From the NCBI RefSeq assembly GCF_029910095.1, contig NZ_CP094526.1:4030001-4094000 (forward strand): a DNA stretch of 64,000 bases, written 5' to 3'. The notes beneath the pieces are model-generated. The model searched no databases and was not told where the DNA came from. It saw only the letters and a program-made list of their open reading frames with translations. The stretch comes from Bradyrhizobium sp. ISRA464. GTDB lineage: Bacteria; Pseudomonadota; Alphaproteobacteria; Rhizobiales; Xanthobacteraceae. Shown piece by piece: positions 1 to 7,630 of this stretch; the stretch's first letter is position 1; each line of letters begins with the position of its first letter. The position numbers and the translations under genes were made by a program.

Positions 1-1
1 C

Positions 2-484
2 CGCAACGTCGCCGAGGATGTGGTCTATTCCGGAACCATCGCCGGGGCGCTGGAAGGCACCATTCTCGGATTGCCGTCGTTTGCGCTGTCGCAGGAATTC
101 AGCCTCGATACGCGCGATAAGCCGCTATGGGAGACCGCGCTAAAATTCGGACCAGATATCGTGCGCAAGGTGCTCGCAGCGGGGATCCCGAAGAACACCG
201 TCGTCAACGTCAACTTCCCGTCCTGCATGCCCGACGAGGTCAAGGGCATCCGCATTACCCGGCAGGGCAAGCGCAATCTTGGTTTCCTCAAGATCGATCG
301 CCGCCACGACGGGCGCGGCAATCCGTATTTCTGGATCGGCTTCGAGCGCGCCGCGATGATGGATACGCCGGCGGAGGGCACCGATCTCGCCGCGCTTGCC
401 GCGCACTATGTCTCGGTGACGCCGCTGCGGCTCGACCGCACCGACGAGGCGTTCTCGGAAACATTGACGACGACGCTGAAGTAG
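2..484 (+). CDS. surE: 5'/3'-nucleotidase SurE, C-terminal part
   Basis: This is the C-terminal part of SurE, a metal-dependent nucleoside monophosphate phosphatase of the cytoplasm. The frame is open from base 2, so the start codon and the N-terminal metal-binding residues lie upstream of the window. The visible part begins RNVAEDVVYSGT and continues GALEG, matching the conserved SGT(V/I)xGAxEG segment of the family. Further on are the VNVNFP strand and the KGIRITRQG segment, both typical of SurE. The next gene on this strand is pcm (1389). surE-pcm linkage is widely conserved, but here a small receiver gene on the opposite strand lies between them. Nothing is broken; the truncation is only the window edge. 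Confidence 0.93.
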   Translation, partial: RNVAEDVVYSGTIAGALEGTILGLPSFALSQEFSLDTRDKPLWETALKFGPDIVRKVLAAGIPKNTVVNVNFPSCMPDEVKGIRITRQGKRNLGFLKIDRRHDGRGNPYFWIGFERAAMMDTPAEGTDLAALAAHYVSVTPLRLDRTDEAFSETLTTTLK

Positions 485-490
485 TACCGT

Positions 491-609
491 GTGGCCCGGA
501 TGAAGCCAACGGGTCGCGCGAACGCGTGTCCGATGACAGGCTCCGTGAAATCCGTGTTGCACGCCGCTCGCCGGGCTTCCCGGATTGCGCTGCGCTTCAT
601 CCGGGCTAC
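491..609. repeat. Interspersed palindromic repeat (GGCCCGGATGAAG...CTTCATCCGGGCTAC)
   Basis: The ends are complementary: GGCCCGGATGAAG on the left and CTTCATCCGGGCTAC on the right. Inside is the inverted fragment GCCGGGCTTCCCGG. Related copies with CCCG...CGAAGCG...CGGGCTAC ends occur at 27510-27596, 30335-30412 and 45711-45793. Such intergenic palindromes are common in Bradyrhizobium. The repeat lies just after surE and may act as a transcription end or mRNA stabiliser; that function is inferred. Confidence 0.6.
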
Positions 610-624
610 GTATTGTGCTGAGAC

Positions 625-1002
625 TTAGACCGGCGCGCCCTTCATCGCGCTGGAGATCACCTGCGCCAGCGTTTCGAGCTGGAACGGTTTCTGCAGCGCC
701 GGGCGGTCGCGATATTCCGGAGGCAGGCCCGAGGACCCATAGCCGGTCGCGAAAATAAAGGGGCGGTTGCGTGCGTTGATCAGCTCGGCAACGGGAGTGA
801 TTACCTTGCCGTTGACGTTGACGTCGAGGATCGCGAGGTCGAATTCGGTGGATTGCGCAAGCTTGACCGCTTCGCCGATTTCGCCGGCTTCGGCCGCGAC
901 GCTATGGCCGAGTTCCTCCAGCATGTCGGCGACCATCATCCGGATCATGACCTCGTCCTCTACGAGGAAAACTGAACAGCCCGCCGGCCGTGTCGCTGTC
1001 AT
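625..1002 (-). CDS. Single-domain response regulator (receiver only)
   Basis: A 125-residue stand-alone receiver (CheY-like) domain with no output domain. The acidic pocket is E15-D16, the phospho-acceptor is D60 in LAILDVN, the switch Thr is T86 in FATGYG, and the conserved Lys is K105 in LQKPF. The reading frame is open further upstream to 1254, but I chose the ATG at 1002 because AAGGA lies 8 bases before it and the receiver fold begins directly after (CSVFLVEDE). No histidine kinase is adjacent, so its partner is unknown. The FATGYG...ALQKPF signature is typical of the many small receivers of Rhizobiales, often linked to HWE-type kinases. It sits on the opposite strand between surE and pcm. 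Confidence 0.85.
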   Translation of the reverse strand: MTATRPAGCSVFLVEDEVMIRMMVADMLEELGHSVAAEAGEIGEAVKLAQSTEFDLAILDVNVNGKVITPVAELINARNRPFIFATGYGSSGLPPEYRDRPALQKPFQLETLAQVISSAMKGAPV

Positions 1003-1388
1003 GATGGAATCCTTGCCCGTCCCAGAACAAAGCTCGCAAATAACATCAAAAGGTGCAACGCAAACGTTTGGGAATTGCTGCCTTTCCGGCGTACAGCAGC
1101 GTATCGTGCGGTCGCCCAAGCCCGCCTTGTCCAGCATGGCAAGCTCGGAGGGGCCGATAGCCTGCTTTATCCACGGCAGGCCCCGCGGGATCCGCTTCGC
1201 GTTCGAGGTTCGATCGCGCTGCTGATCATATGGGGATAGTCGCCGCGCTCGCAAATGAGAAAATGGCCATGGTTCCGGATCGGGAACAGCAATGAGAGGA
1301 AATTTTTCCTTAACGTGGCATTTCTAATTCCAATGGCATGAAGTTGTTTGAAATACCCCGGATTGCTGCCCACAGATGCTGACGAGTA
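1003..1388. other. Intergenic region between divergent response-regulator and pcm genes
   Basis: This 386-base stretch separates two divergent starts and must hold promoters for both. Open frames cross it, but they have no ribosome site or recognisable protein. AT-rich patches are seen near 1040-1070 and 1295-1330. I could not identify a convincing -35/-10 pair. Confidence 0.5.
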
Positions 1389-2039
1389 ATGGCCGTGAAC
1401 CCAGATCCGCCCGAGAAAATGAAGTTTCAGCTGACCCTGCGGCGGCGCGGGATCAGCGACCTGGCCGTGCTGCGGGCCATGGAAGAGGTGCCGCGCGAGG
1501 ACTTCGTCGAGCCGCGTGACCGCGACGAGGCCTATCGCGACAGCGCGCTTGCGATCGCCTGCGGGCAGACCATCAGCCAGCCCTTCGTGGTCGCCTACAT
1601 GACCGAGCAACTCCAGCTCAAGAAGGACCATCGCGTGCTCGAAATCGGCACCGGGTCCGGCTACCAGGCGGCCATCCTGTCCCGGCTGTGCCGGCAGGTG
1701 CTGACCATCGAGCGCTACCGGACGCTGGCCGATAGCGCCCGCAAGCGGCTCGAAAAGCTCGGCTATTACAACGTCGAGGTGCTGCTCGGGGACGGCTTCG
1801 ACGTGCCGGCCGGCGCCGGCGATTTCGACCGCATCATCGTGACCGCGGCGATGGAGCAGATCCCGGACAAGCTGATGGAACGGCTGGAGCCCAGCGGTGT
1901 CCTGATCGCCCCGGTCGGACCGCATCACGGCACCCAGACCCTGCTCCGCGTGGTGCGCACGGAGACCGGATTCGACCGCAAGGAACTGGTCGACGTGCGC
2001 TTCGTGCCGGCGCTGCCTGGGATTGCGCGCGAGCTGTAG
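1389..2039 (+). CDS. pcm: Protein-L-isoaspartate O-methyltransferase
   Basis: A 216-residue PCMT. It uses S-adenosylmethionine to methylate isoaspartyl residues in aged proteins, starting their repair to aspartate. The family's substrate-side motif GQTISQP is at about residues 59-65. The SAM-binding glycine loop [13 protein letters not shown] follows at about 83-95. Later come the GDGF acidic strand and the IIVTAA motif. Length is normal. The ATG at 1389 is the first in frame; a second Met (residue 11, before [11 protein letters not shown]) is an alternative start close to the homologous N-terminus. It follows surE and precedes a LysM/LytM lipoprotein gene, the alphaproteobacterial version of surE-pcm-nlpD. 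Confidence 0.95.
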   Translation: MAVNPDPPEKMKFQLTLRRRGISDLAVLRAMEEVPREDFVEPRDRDEAYRDSALAIACGQTISQPFVVAYMTEQLQLKKDHRVLEIGTGSGYQAAILSRLCRQVLTIERYRTLADSARKRLEKLGYYNVEVLLGDGFDVPAGAGDFDRIIVTAAMEQIPDKLMERLEPSGVLIAPVGPHHGTQTLLRVVRTETGFDRKELVDVRFVPALPGIAREL

Positions 2040-2148
2040 AATCGCGGATTGCCGCTTGCCGCCAAGATCTTATTCCCAGGGTTAAGCCGTTATTTACTCG
2101 GCACGTGTTTACTCAAAACAGTCGTTAGTTGCGTACGAGTGAGTAACC

Positions 2149-3468
2149 ATGTCGAGTGTTGTTGAGTTGCTTCGCTCGCGTCGCGCGCCGCAGGTCGCGG
2201 TGCTGGCGCTGATGTCCGTCGCCTTTGCCGGCTGCAGCGCCGATATGTCGTCGCGCTTCTCGCAAAGCTCTTACTCGCAAAATCCCTTCGCCTTCGATCC
2301 GCAGCCGACGGGTGCAGTGCAGGCGCCGCCGCGCGAGCTGCCGCAATATGCGCGGCCGCACTCGCAATATCCGCAGTACCAGTCGCAGCCATTGCCGCCG
2401 CCGGTGTCGGCGCCGCAGTCCTATCCGGTGTTCAGTGGCGTCTCCGGAGGAGGGCGCGGGCTCGCGTCCTATGCGCCGCCGCCGGCGCGCCCGCAGATCG
2501 AAGCCACCGGCGCCGTTCCGCATTCGGTCGCGGCTGCGCACAACGGCACCACCATCATCGTCGGCACCAGCGACACGCTGGAGGTGCTGGCAAAGCGCTA
2601 TCATGTCTCGACCGCCGAGATCCTGCGCGCCAACGGCTACAAGGGACCGCGCGCGCTGTCGCCCGGTCAGCAGCTGATCATCCCGCGCTCGACCGCGACC
2701 GCGATGGCCGCGCCGGCCACCAAGCCGGTTGCCGTGGCGGCTGCTCCCGCCGGCGTCTACTACGTCAATCGCGGTGACACGCTGCACAGCATCGCGCGCC
2801 AGCACCACATCTCGGTGGTGGAGCTGGCTCGGGCCAACAATCTCGACCAGTCGGCCAGGCTCAGCCTGGGCATGAAGCTGATGGTGCCGGGCGCGAAAAC
2901 CGCCGCGGCCGCGCCGGCCGTTGCGGCGGTAGCGCCGGCTCCGGTCCCCGCACTGACCGCCCCGAAGGTCGTTGCGACCGCGCAGCCGCAGCAAAGCGCG
3001 CGGCTGGTCCAGCCGACCGCGAACGTCGAACAGCCGGCGGCCGCCGCGGAGACCCCGGCGGTCAAATCGAGCGAAGCAACCGGCGCATTGCCGACGTTCC
3101 GCTGGCCGGTGCGCGGCAAGGTCATCACCGCTTACGGCACCAAGACCAACGGCAAGGTCAATGACGGCATCAACGTCGCGGTGCCCGAGGGCACGCCGGT
3201 AAAGGCTGCCGAGGACGGCGTCGTCGCCTATTCGGGCAACGAGTTGAAGGGCTACGGCAACCTAGTGCTGATCCGCCACCCGAACGGCTACGTCACGGCC
3301 TATGCCCATGCGAGCGAGCTGCTGGTGAAGCGCGGAGACACCATCAAGCGCGGCCAGGTAATCGCCAAGTCGGGACAGTCGGGTGAGGTGGGCTCGCCGC
3401 AGCTCCACTTCGAAATCCGCAAGGGCTCGTCGCCGGTCGATCCGCTGCAATTCCTCAACGGCGCATAG
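2149..3468 (+). CDS. LysM/LytM (M23-like) lipoprotein, NlpD/DipM-type amidase activator
   Basis: A 439-residue envelope lipoprotein. The N-terminus has a hydrophobic segment and lipobox FAGC, so Cys is the lipidation site. A Pro/Gln/Ala-rich linker follows. Two LysM domains (about residues 140-185 and 204-246) should bind peptidoglycan. The LytM domain fills the last 120 residues. Its zinc motifs are degenerate: the usual HxxxD is N338-D339-G340-I341-N342, and the usual HxH is Q418-L419-H420; H387 remains. The domain should therefore not cleave peptidoglycan. By analogy with NlpD, EnvC and DipM it probably activates an amidase during division. Gene order surE-pcm-this gene supports an NlpD-like role. 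A hairpin at 3501-3521 probably terminates it. Confidence 0.9.
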   Translation: MSSVVELLRSRRAPQVAVLALMSVAFAGCSADMSSRFSQSSYSQNPFAFDPQPTGAVQAPPRELPQYARPHSQYPQYQSQPLPPPVSAPQSYPVFSGVSGGGRGLASYAPPPARPQIEATGAVPHSVAAAHNGTTIIVGTSDTLEVLAKRYHVSTAEILRANGYKGPRALSPGQQLIIPRSTATAMAAPATKPVAVAAAPAGVYYVNRGDTLHSIARQHHISVVELARANNLDQSARLSLGMKLMVPGAKTAAAAPAVAAVAPAPVPALTAPKVVATAQPQQSARLVQPTANVEQPAAAAETPAVKSSEATGALPTFRWPVRGKVITAYGTKTNGKVNDGINVAVPEGTPVKAAEDGVVAYSGNELKGYGNLVLIRHPNGYVTAYAHASELLVKRGDTIKRGQVIAKSGQSGEVGSPQLHFEIRKGSSPVDPLQFLNGA

Positions 3469-3500
3469 CCTGAGACCATCACATTGTGAACGCGCGCGAC

Positions 3501-3530
3501 GGGGAGGCGTGAAGCCTCCCCGTCCTGTTT
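3501..3530 (+). terminator. Intrinsic terminator after the LytM lipoprotein gene
   Basis: An 8-bp stem GGGGAGGC/GCCTCCCC (3501-3508 with 3514-3521) with a 5-base loop is followed by GTCCTGTTTT. It lies 33 bases after the lipoprotein stop, between convergent genes, and could serve both strands. Confidence 0.7.
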
Positions 3531-3534
3531 TGAG

Positions 3535-5160
3535 TTAGAAGTCGAACGTCAGGCCAGTCGTGACCGCCTTGGCCTTGTTGCCGGCGACCACGTTGTTGTT
3601 GGCATCGCGTCCGCAGACGGCGTAGCCGTGGCCGCTTGCACCCAGGCAGTAGTGTGCGCCGGGGCCGTTGCGCAGGAAGCTGCCGACGAGGTACCAGCTC
3701 GCGAACGGGCTGAAGTGATATTTCACCCCGGCTGCGTACTGATCGGCGCTGCTGTCGACCGAGTTGAGCGCAAAATCAGCCGAGCCCGCCGGCGGAGTGA
3801 CGGTGTAGGTATTGAACACGCCGGTCCCTGGCGAGCCGGGCGACGCATTGGCGTGAGCCCAGGACGCGCTGACGTCCCAGTGGCCGACCGTCTGGGTCGC
3901 GCTCAGGAAATAGCCGTCGCGTGACCGCTCGTTGAAGTCGGCAACGGTGTGCTCGCGCCGTATTACCTCGTAGATGCCGTAGAGCTGCAGCGTGCCGATA
4001 CCGTCGTTGAAGCGGTATCCGGCACCGAGCTTGGCGGCCCACTCGTTAGCGATGCCGACGGCGCCCGGTGGAACGACCAACACGCCACCATTGCTCAGTG
4101 GTGTCACCGCCTCGTCGCCGGTGCGGTTGGTCCCTTCGTGCAGCTCATAGGCCGCGATCGCCGTGAGCGGGCCCTGGTTGTACGTCAGCGACGCGCTGTA
4201 CAGGTTGCCGTAGGAGCCGTCGGTACAGCCTTCGGGCGCTGACGTCAGCGGGAAGCCGCTGCCGCTGCCGCGCGAGGACGTGGCGGGGCAGTTGAAGTCG
4301 CCAAGCGCGAAGTCACTGTTGTCCCTAGCGGTGTTCTGCCCGGGTGACGCCATCACGGTTGCTTGGAAGCCGTTCCAGACCGGCGACTCGTACCAGACCG
4401 CGTGGGCCGCGCGCCAATCGAACTCGGCGCGCAGATCGCCGCCGGTGTTGCCCATGATCGAGTTGTAGTCGCCGAGCGTCGCCGAGAATGGATCGAATTT
4501 TGAAGTCGATCTCTTGTAAGGCGTATCGGACTTCCCGGCCTTGATGGTACCCCACGGGGTTTCCATGCCGATGAAGCTGTCGCGCGTACCAAACGCGGCG
4601 CGCTCGGTCGGGACCGCGGCGACTTCGACGAGAGATTCGAATTGCGCGATCGCGGCCCATCCCGGGAAGCCGTAAGGTGCGAGATTGTGTCGCGCGCGAA
4701 CGCCGAAATAGGAGAGGTTGCTCGCGACTCCGAACTTGGTGCCTTGATCGAAGACGCCGGCGTTGAAGACGTCGCCCGACAGATCCACGTGCCCGTACAG
4801 GGTGACGGTGGTGTTGTCGATGAAGGGATTGCTGCCTGGCGCCTTGCTGTAGATAGGCGCGCCGCCGATGCTGACGATTGCGTGCTCGGGTGCCGGGGCC
4901 GGGGAGGGGGCGACGGCCGCATGCTGCACGGGGTTGCCCTTTGGGGCCGAGGCGGTTGCTGTGGCCGGCGCCGGCCGGCTCGTGATGTGATTGACGCGAT
5001 CCCGTAGCTGCGCGTTCTCCTTGGCAAGTTTCGCGTTGTTTCGTTCGAGTGCATCCAGACGTGCCATCACGTCGTCGAGTGTTGCCGCCCGCATCGGCTG
5101 TTGCGTGAGCGCGAGGCAAATCGCCGTGCACGCGGTTCCTGCGAGAAGTCCCTTCTTCAT
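3535..5160 (-). CDS. Large outer-membrane porin with N-terminal coiled coil
   Basis: A 541-residue porin. The start at 5160 (MKKGLLAGTA) gives a clean signal peptide ending near MRAA and has GGGGGGAA 7-8 bases upstream; the frame is open to 5328 but that extension is not plausible. After the signal comes a short coiled coil (TLDDVMARLDALERNNAKLAKEN split over heptads), then an Ala/Pro-rich linker, then a long Gly/aromatic beta-barrel. The chain ends TGLTFDF with a C-terminal Phe, the usual outer-membrane assembly signal. Fragments such as FGVRAR, FESLVE and GTIKAGKSDTPY (residues in the barrel) match Gram-negative porins. Substrate is not predictable. The mRNA leader has a strong hairpin over the ribosome site. 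Confidence 0.87.
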   Translation of the reverse strand: MKKGLLAGTACTAICLALTQQPMRAATLDDVMARLDALERNNAKLAKENAQLRDRVNHITSRPAPATATASAPKGNPVQHAAVAPSPAPAPEHAIVSIGGAPIYSKAPGSNPFIDNTTVTLYGHVDLSGDVFNAGVFDQGTKFGVASNLSYFGVRARHNLAPYGFPGWAAIAQFESLVEVAAVPTERAAFGTRDSFIGMETPWGTIKAGKSDTPYKRSTSKFDPFSATLGDYNSIMGNTGGDLRAEFDWRAAHAVWYESPVWNGFQATVMASPGQNTARDNSDFALGDFNCPATSSRGSGSGFPLTSAPEGCTDGSYGNLYSASLTYNQGPLTAIAAYELHEGTNRTGDEAVTPLSNGGVLVVPPGAVGIANEWAAKLGAGYRFNDGIGTLQLYGIYEVIRREHTVADFNERSRDGYFLSATQTVGHWDVSASWAHANASPGSPGTGVFNTYTVTPPAGSADFALNSVDSSADQYAAGVKYHFSPFASWYLVGSFLRNGPGAHYCLGASGHGYAVCGRDANNNVVAGNKAKAVTTGLTFDF

Positions 5161-5529
5161 CTGATGTTCCCCCCGTTTGCCAAACCACCTCGGCGGGGTG
5201 CCGAGGGCCGCAAACGGGGAAAAACGGTAATGTATACCAAATACCAAATACATCGATGCGCGGTGGATCACGAAGATAAAGATGGTCTGTGATAAAAAAG
5301 GTACTATTTTACTATTGCGATGCATCAAATTGTCGCAGGCATGATGCGGGAATAAAATTCATGGCTCTTTTAACTTGTTGAAGTTACGAATTATTTCCTT
5401 GTCCCAGCAATGTGACAGCAAAGTTGACAAATTATAGGTGCGACGCAAGATCAAGCGATGCATTTGGCATGTTGAATGCCACGTGGCGTCTGGCTTATGC
5501 GCGATCCCGGCGCCGCGAGGGGCCTTGGA
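5161..5529. other. AT-rich upstream region of the porin gene
   Basis: Apart from the hairpin at 5167-5219, this 369-base region has no gene I can support. It is clearly more AT-rich than its surroundings, especially 5225-5440. A TATACAT on the reverse strand near 5230-5236 could be a -10 box, but no good -35 pairs with it. The region probably carries the porin promoter and regulator sites. Confidence 0.45.
5167..5219 (-). promoter_or_regulatory. Hairpin covering the porin Shine-Dalgarno
   Basis: On the reverse strand the 5' arm CCCCGTTTGC (5219-5210) pairs perfectly with GCAAACGGGG (5180-5171). A second perfect stem, CCTCGGC/GCCGAGG (5206-5200 with 5194-5188), lies inside. The outer 3' arm runs into the GGGGGGAA ribosome site (5174-5167), so half of that site would be base-paired. 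The ATG is at 5160. Translation control through opening of this structure is inferred from the sequence only. Confidence 0.55.
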
Positions 5530-6003
5530 TTACCGCCAGGGATCGCCGCCGCCGGCGAGGCGCTCGACCATGTCGCGCAGGAAATCGGGCGGACCATGGG
5601 CCTGCCATTCGCCGTCCGCCTGCAGCAGCAGAGGTCTCCGCGCGTCGCGGCTGAAGGCTTCGAGCCACGCGCGCGCTTTTGCCTTCGGGCGCGCGCCGAT
5701 GGCGACCGCGACATCGACGGGAATGGTCCGCCATGTGAAGCTGGCCGGAAGAAAGATCAGATGCGACCTGTCGGGCCGCATCCACTCGGGCAGCGGACTT
5801 GTCGGAGCAAGCCAGCCGCAGACGAAATTTCGGCAAGGGTCGACCGGGCGCGCGTCATAGATCGCGCATTTGCCGGCGCCGCTGAACGGGCAGGGATGCC
5901 CAGGATAGACGTCGTGGTCCTGGATCCGGATTTTCAGCCAGCCGTCGCAGCAGGCGGTGCACTCGCCACATCGTCTCTCAGTTGCATTTGGGTCGACCAG
6001 CAT
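5530..6003 (-). CDS. YkgJ-type cysteine-cluster protein
   Basis: A 157-residue protein of the YkgJ / CxxCxxCC family (formerly UPF0153), thought to bind zinc or iron-sulfur. The N-terminal CGECTACC (about residues 12-19) is the family signature. Further Cys residues follow in HPCPFSG, GKCAIY and PCRNFVCGW. The function is unknown. The ATG at 6003 starts just before the cluster. It is transcribed in the same direction as the AAA ATPase upstream (64-base gap) and may share its mRNA. Confidence 0.8.
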   Translation of the reverse strand: MLVDPNATERRCGECTACCDGWLKIRIQDHDVYPGHPCPFSGAGKCAIYDARPVDPCRNFVCGWLAPTSPLPEWMRPDRSHLIFLPASFTWRTIPVDVAVAIGARPKAKARAWLEAFSRDARRPLLLQADGEWQAHGPPDFLRDMVERLAGGGDPWR

Positions 6004-6067
6004 AACTCCAGTGTACTCAAGCCGAGCCGAATCAGAAGGCCGCGCGAGATCGCGTGAAATGCCCCCG

Positions 6068-7039
6068 CTAGGTCCCGCTCAGCCGAACGCCGAGCCGTCC
6101 GGCCAGTTCCTGCGTAAATTGCCAGGCGACGCGGCCGGAGCGCGAGCCGCGTGTGGTCGACCATTCGAGCGCCTCGCGCTCAAGCTCGTCGTCGGCGATC
6201 TTGATGCCGAAATGGTCGCAATAGCCCTTCACCATCGCCAGATACTCGTCCTGGCTGCAGCGATGGAAGCCGAGCCAGAGCCCGAAGCGATCCGACAGCG
6301 ACACCTTTTCCTCAACCGCTTCGCCCGGATTGATCGCGGTCGAGCGCTCATTCTCGATCATCTCGCGTGCGAGCAGATGCCGCCGGTTCGATGTGGCATA
6401 GAGGATGACGTTATCGGGGCGCCCCTCGATGCCGCCTTCCAGCACCGCCTTCAGCGACTTGTAGGAAGCATCGTTGCCGTCGAAGGAGAGGTCGTCGCAG
6501 AACACGATGAAGCGGAATGGGGAGCTGCGCAAAAGCTCCATCAGGCCGGGCAGGCTCTCGATGTCCTCGCGGTGGATCTCGATCAGCTTCAGCCGGTCGG
6601 CCGGCTTGCGGTCGCGGTTGAGGGTCGCGTGCGCGGCCTTCACCAGCGAGGACTTGCCCATGCCCCGCGCGCCCCACAGCAGCGCGTTGTTGGCGGGCAG
6701 TCCGTTGGCGAAGCGCTCGGTGTTCTCCATCAGGATATCGCGCATCCGGTCGACGCCCTTGAGCAGGCCGATCTCGACGCGGCTGACGCGCGGGACCGGG
6801 GCGAGGCGGCCGTGGGGGTGCCAGACAAAGGCATCGGCGGCGCCGAGCGACTCGGCCGGATCGGAGGCCGGAGAGGCCGCGGCGAGACGGCTGGCAATGG
6901 TCTCCAGAGCGCTCGCGATCCGCTCGGCGGTTGCGCCATCGAGCGCCTTTGCCGGGCGATTTGTCGCGGCTTTTGCCGGTGTTTTGGCGGCAGTTTTGGA
7001 CGGAGTTCTGCTGGCAGTTTTCTTGGCTTTTTTCGGCAT
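6068..7039 (-). CDS. AAA+ ATPase of the DUF815 family
   Basis: A 323-residue ATP-binding protein. The first 60 residues are rich in Lys, Thr, Ala and Pro and probably disordered. The ATPase core has Walker A GARGMGKSS (residues 123-131) and Walker B FIVFCDDLSF (about 177-186). The C-terminal part (RSGRVAWQFTQELAGR) resembles the lid of DUF815 proteins. I chose the ATG at 7039 (MPKKAKK) because AGGAA precedes it; an open extension to 7090 exists. DUF815 proteins commonly neighbour the LytM lipoprotein gene and yajC in alphaproteobacteria, but their job is not established. Confidence 0.85.
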   Translation of the reverse strand: MPKKAKKTASRTPSKTAAKTPAKAATNRPAKALDGATAERIASALETIASRLAAASPASDPAESLGAADAFVWHPHGRLAPVPRVSRVEIGLLKGVDRMRDILMENTERFANGLPANNALLWGARGMGKSSLVKAAHATLNRDRKPADRLKLIEIHREDIESLPGLMELLRSSPFRFIVFCDDLSFDGNDASYKSLKAVLEGGIEGRPDNVILYATSNRRHLLAREMIENERSTAINPGEAVEEKVSLSDRFGLWLGFHRCSQDEYLAMVKGYCDHFGIKIADDELEREALEWSTTRGSRSGRVAWQFTQELAGRLGVRLSGT

Positions 7040-7116
7040 TTTTCCAGTTCCTGACGGCGCAGCCTTATCGGGCTGGCGCTCCTCCCGCAAGCCGCCTAAA
7101 TGAAGGGCCGTTAACG

Positions 7117-7144
7117 TTGCAATTGGGACCGCGGCCGCTATAGT
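7117..7144 (+). promoter_or_regulatory. Predicted sigma-70-type promoter for yajC-secD-secF
   Basis: TTGCAA (7117-7122) and TATAGT (7139-7144) are separated by 16 bases. The pair lies 87 bases before yajC, and the operon that follows has no other internal gap large enough for a main promoter. Confidence 0.55.
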
Positions 7145-7230
7145 CCGCGCGAATTTGCCCGGACCGCCATACCGCCCAAAGGACCAGAGGGCGTTGCCGG
7201 TCCTTCTCCGTCTTACCGAGGATTGCCCGA

Positions 7231-7590
7231 ATGCTGATTACTCCTGCCTTTGCCCAGGCTGCCGGAGCCGGTGGTGATGCCAACAGCATGTTGATGTCGC
7301 TGCTGCCATTCGCGCTGATCTTCGTCATCATGTACTTCCTGATTCTGCGCCCGCAGCAGAAGAAGGTCCGCGACCACGCCGATCTGGTGAAGAACATCCG
7401 CCGCGGCGACACGGTGGTGACCTCGGGCGGCCTCGTCGGCAAGGTCACCAAGGTGGTCGACGACGACCAGATCGAATTCGAGATTTCGGATGGCGTGCGC
7501 GTGCGGCAGATGCGGCAAATGATCTCCGGCGTGCGCGCCAAGGGTGAGCCGGCGAAGGGCGACGCCAAGGACGAGGCGTCCGCGAGCTGA
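7231..7590 (+). CDS. yajC: Sec translocon accessory subunit YajC
   Basis: A 119-residue inner-membrane protein of the SecD-SecF-YajC complex, which helps export of proteins through SecYEG. A single membrane helix lies near the N-terminus (MSLLPFALIFVIMYFLIL), followed by the signature RPQQKKVRDH and the cytoplasmic domain with GDTVVTSGG. GAGGA lies 9 bases upstream of the ATG. It is followed by secD after 40 bases, the usual order. Confidence 0.97.
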   Translation: MLITPAFAQAAGAGGDANSMLMSLLPFALIFVIMYFLILRPQQKKVRDHADLVKNIRRGDTVVTSGGLVGKVTKVVDDDQIEFEISDGVRVRQMRQMISGVRAKGEPAKGDAKDEASAS

Positions 7591-7630
7591 TTGCCGCGCC
7601 GCCTTTTTTGGAATCTGACGGATCAACTCG

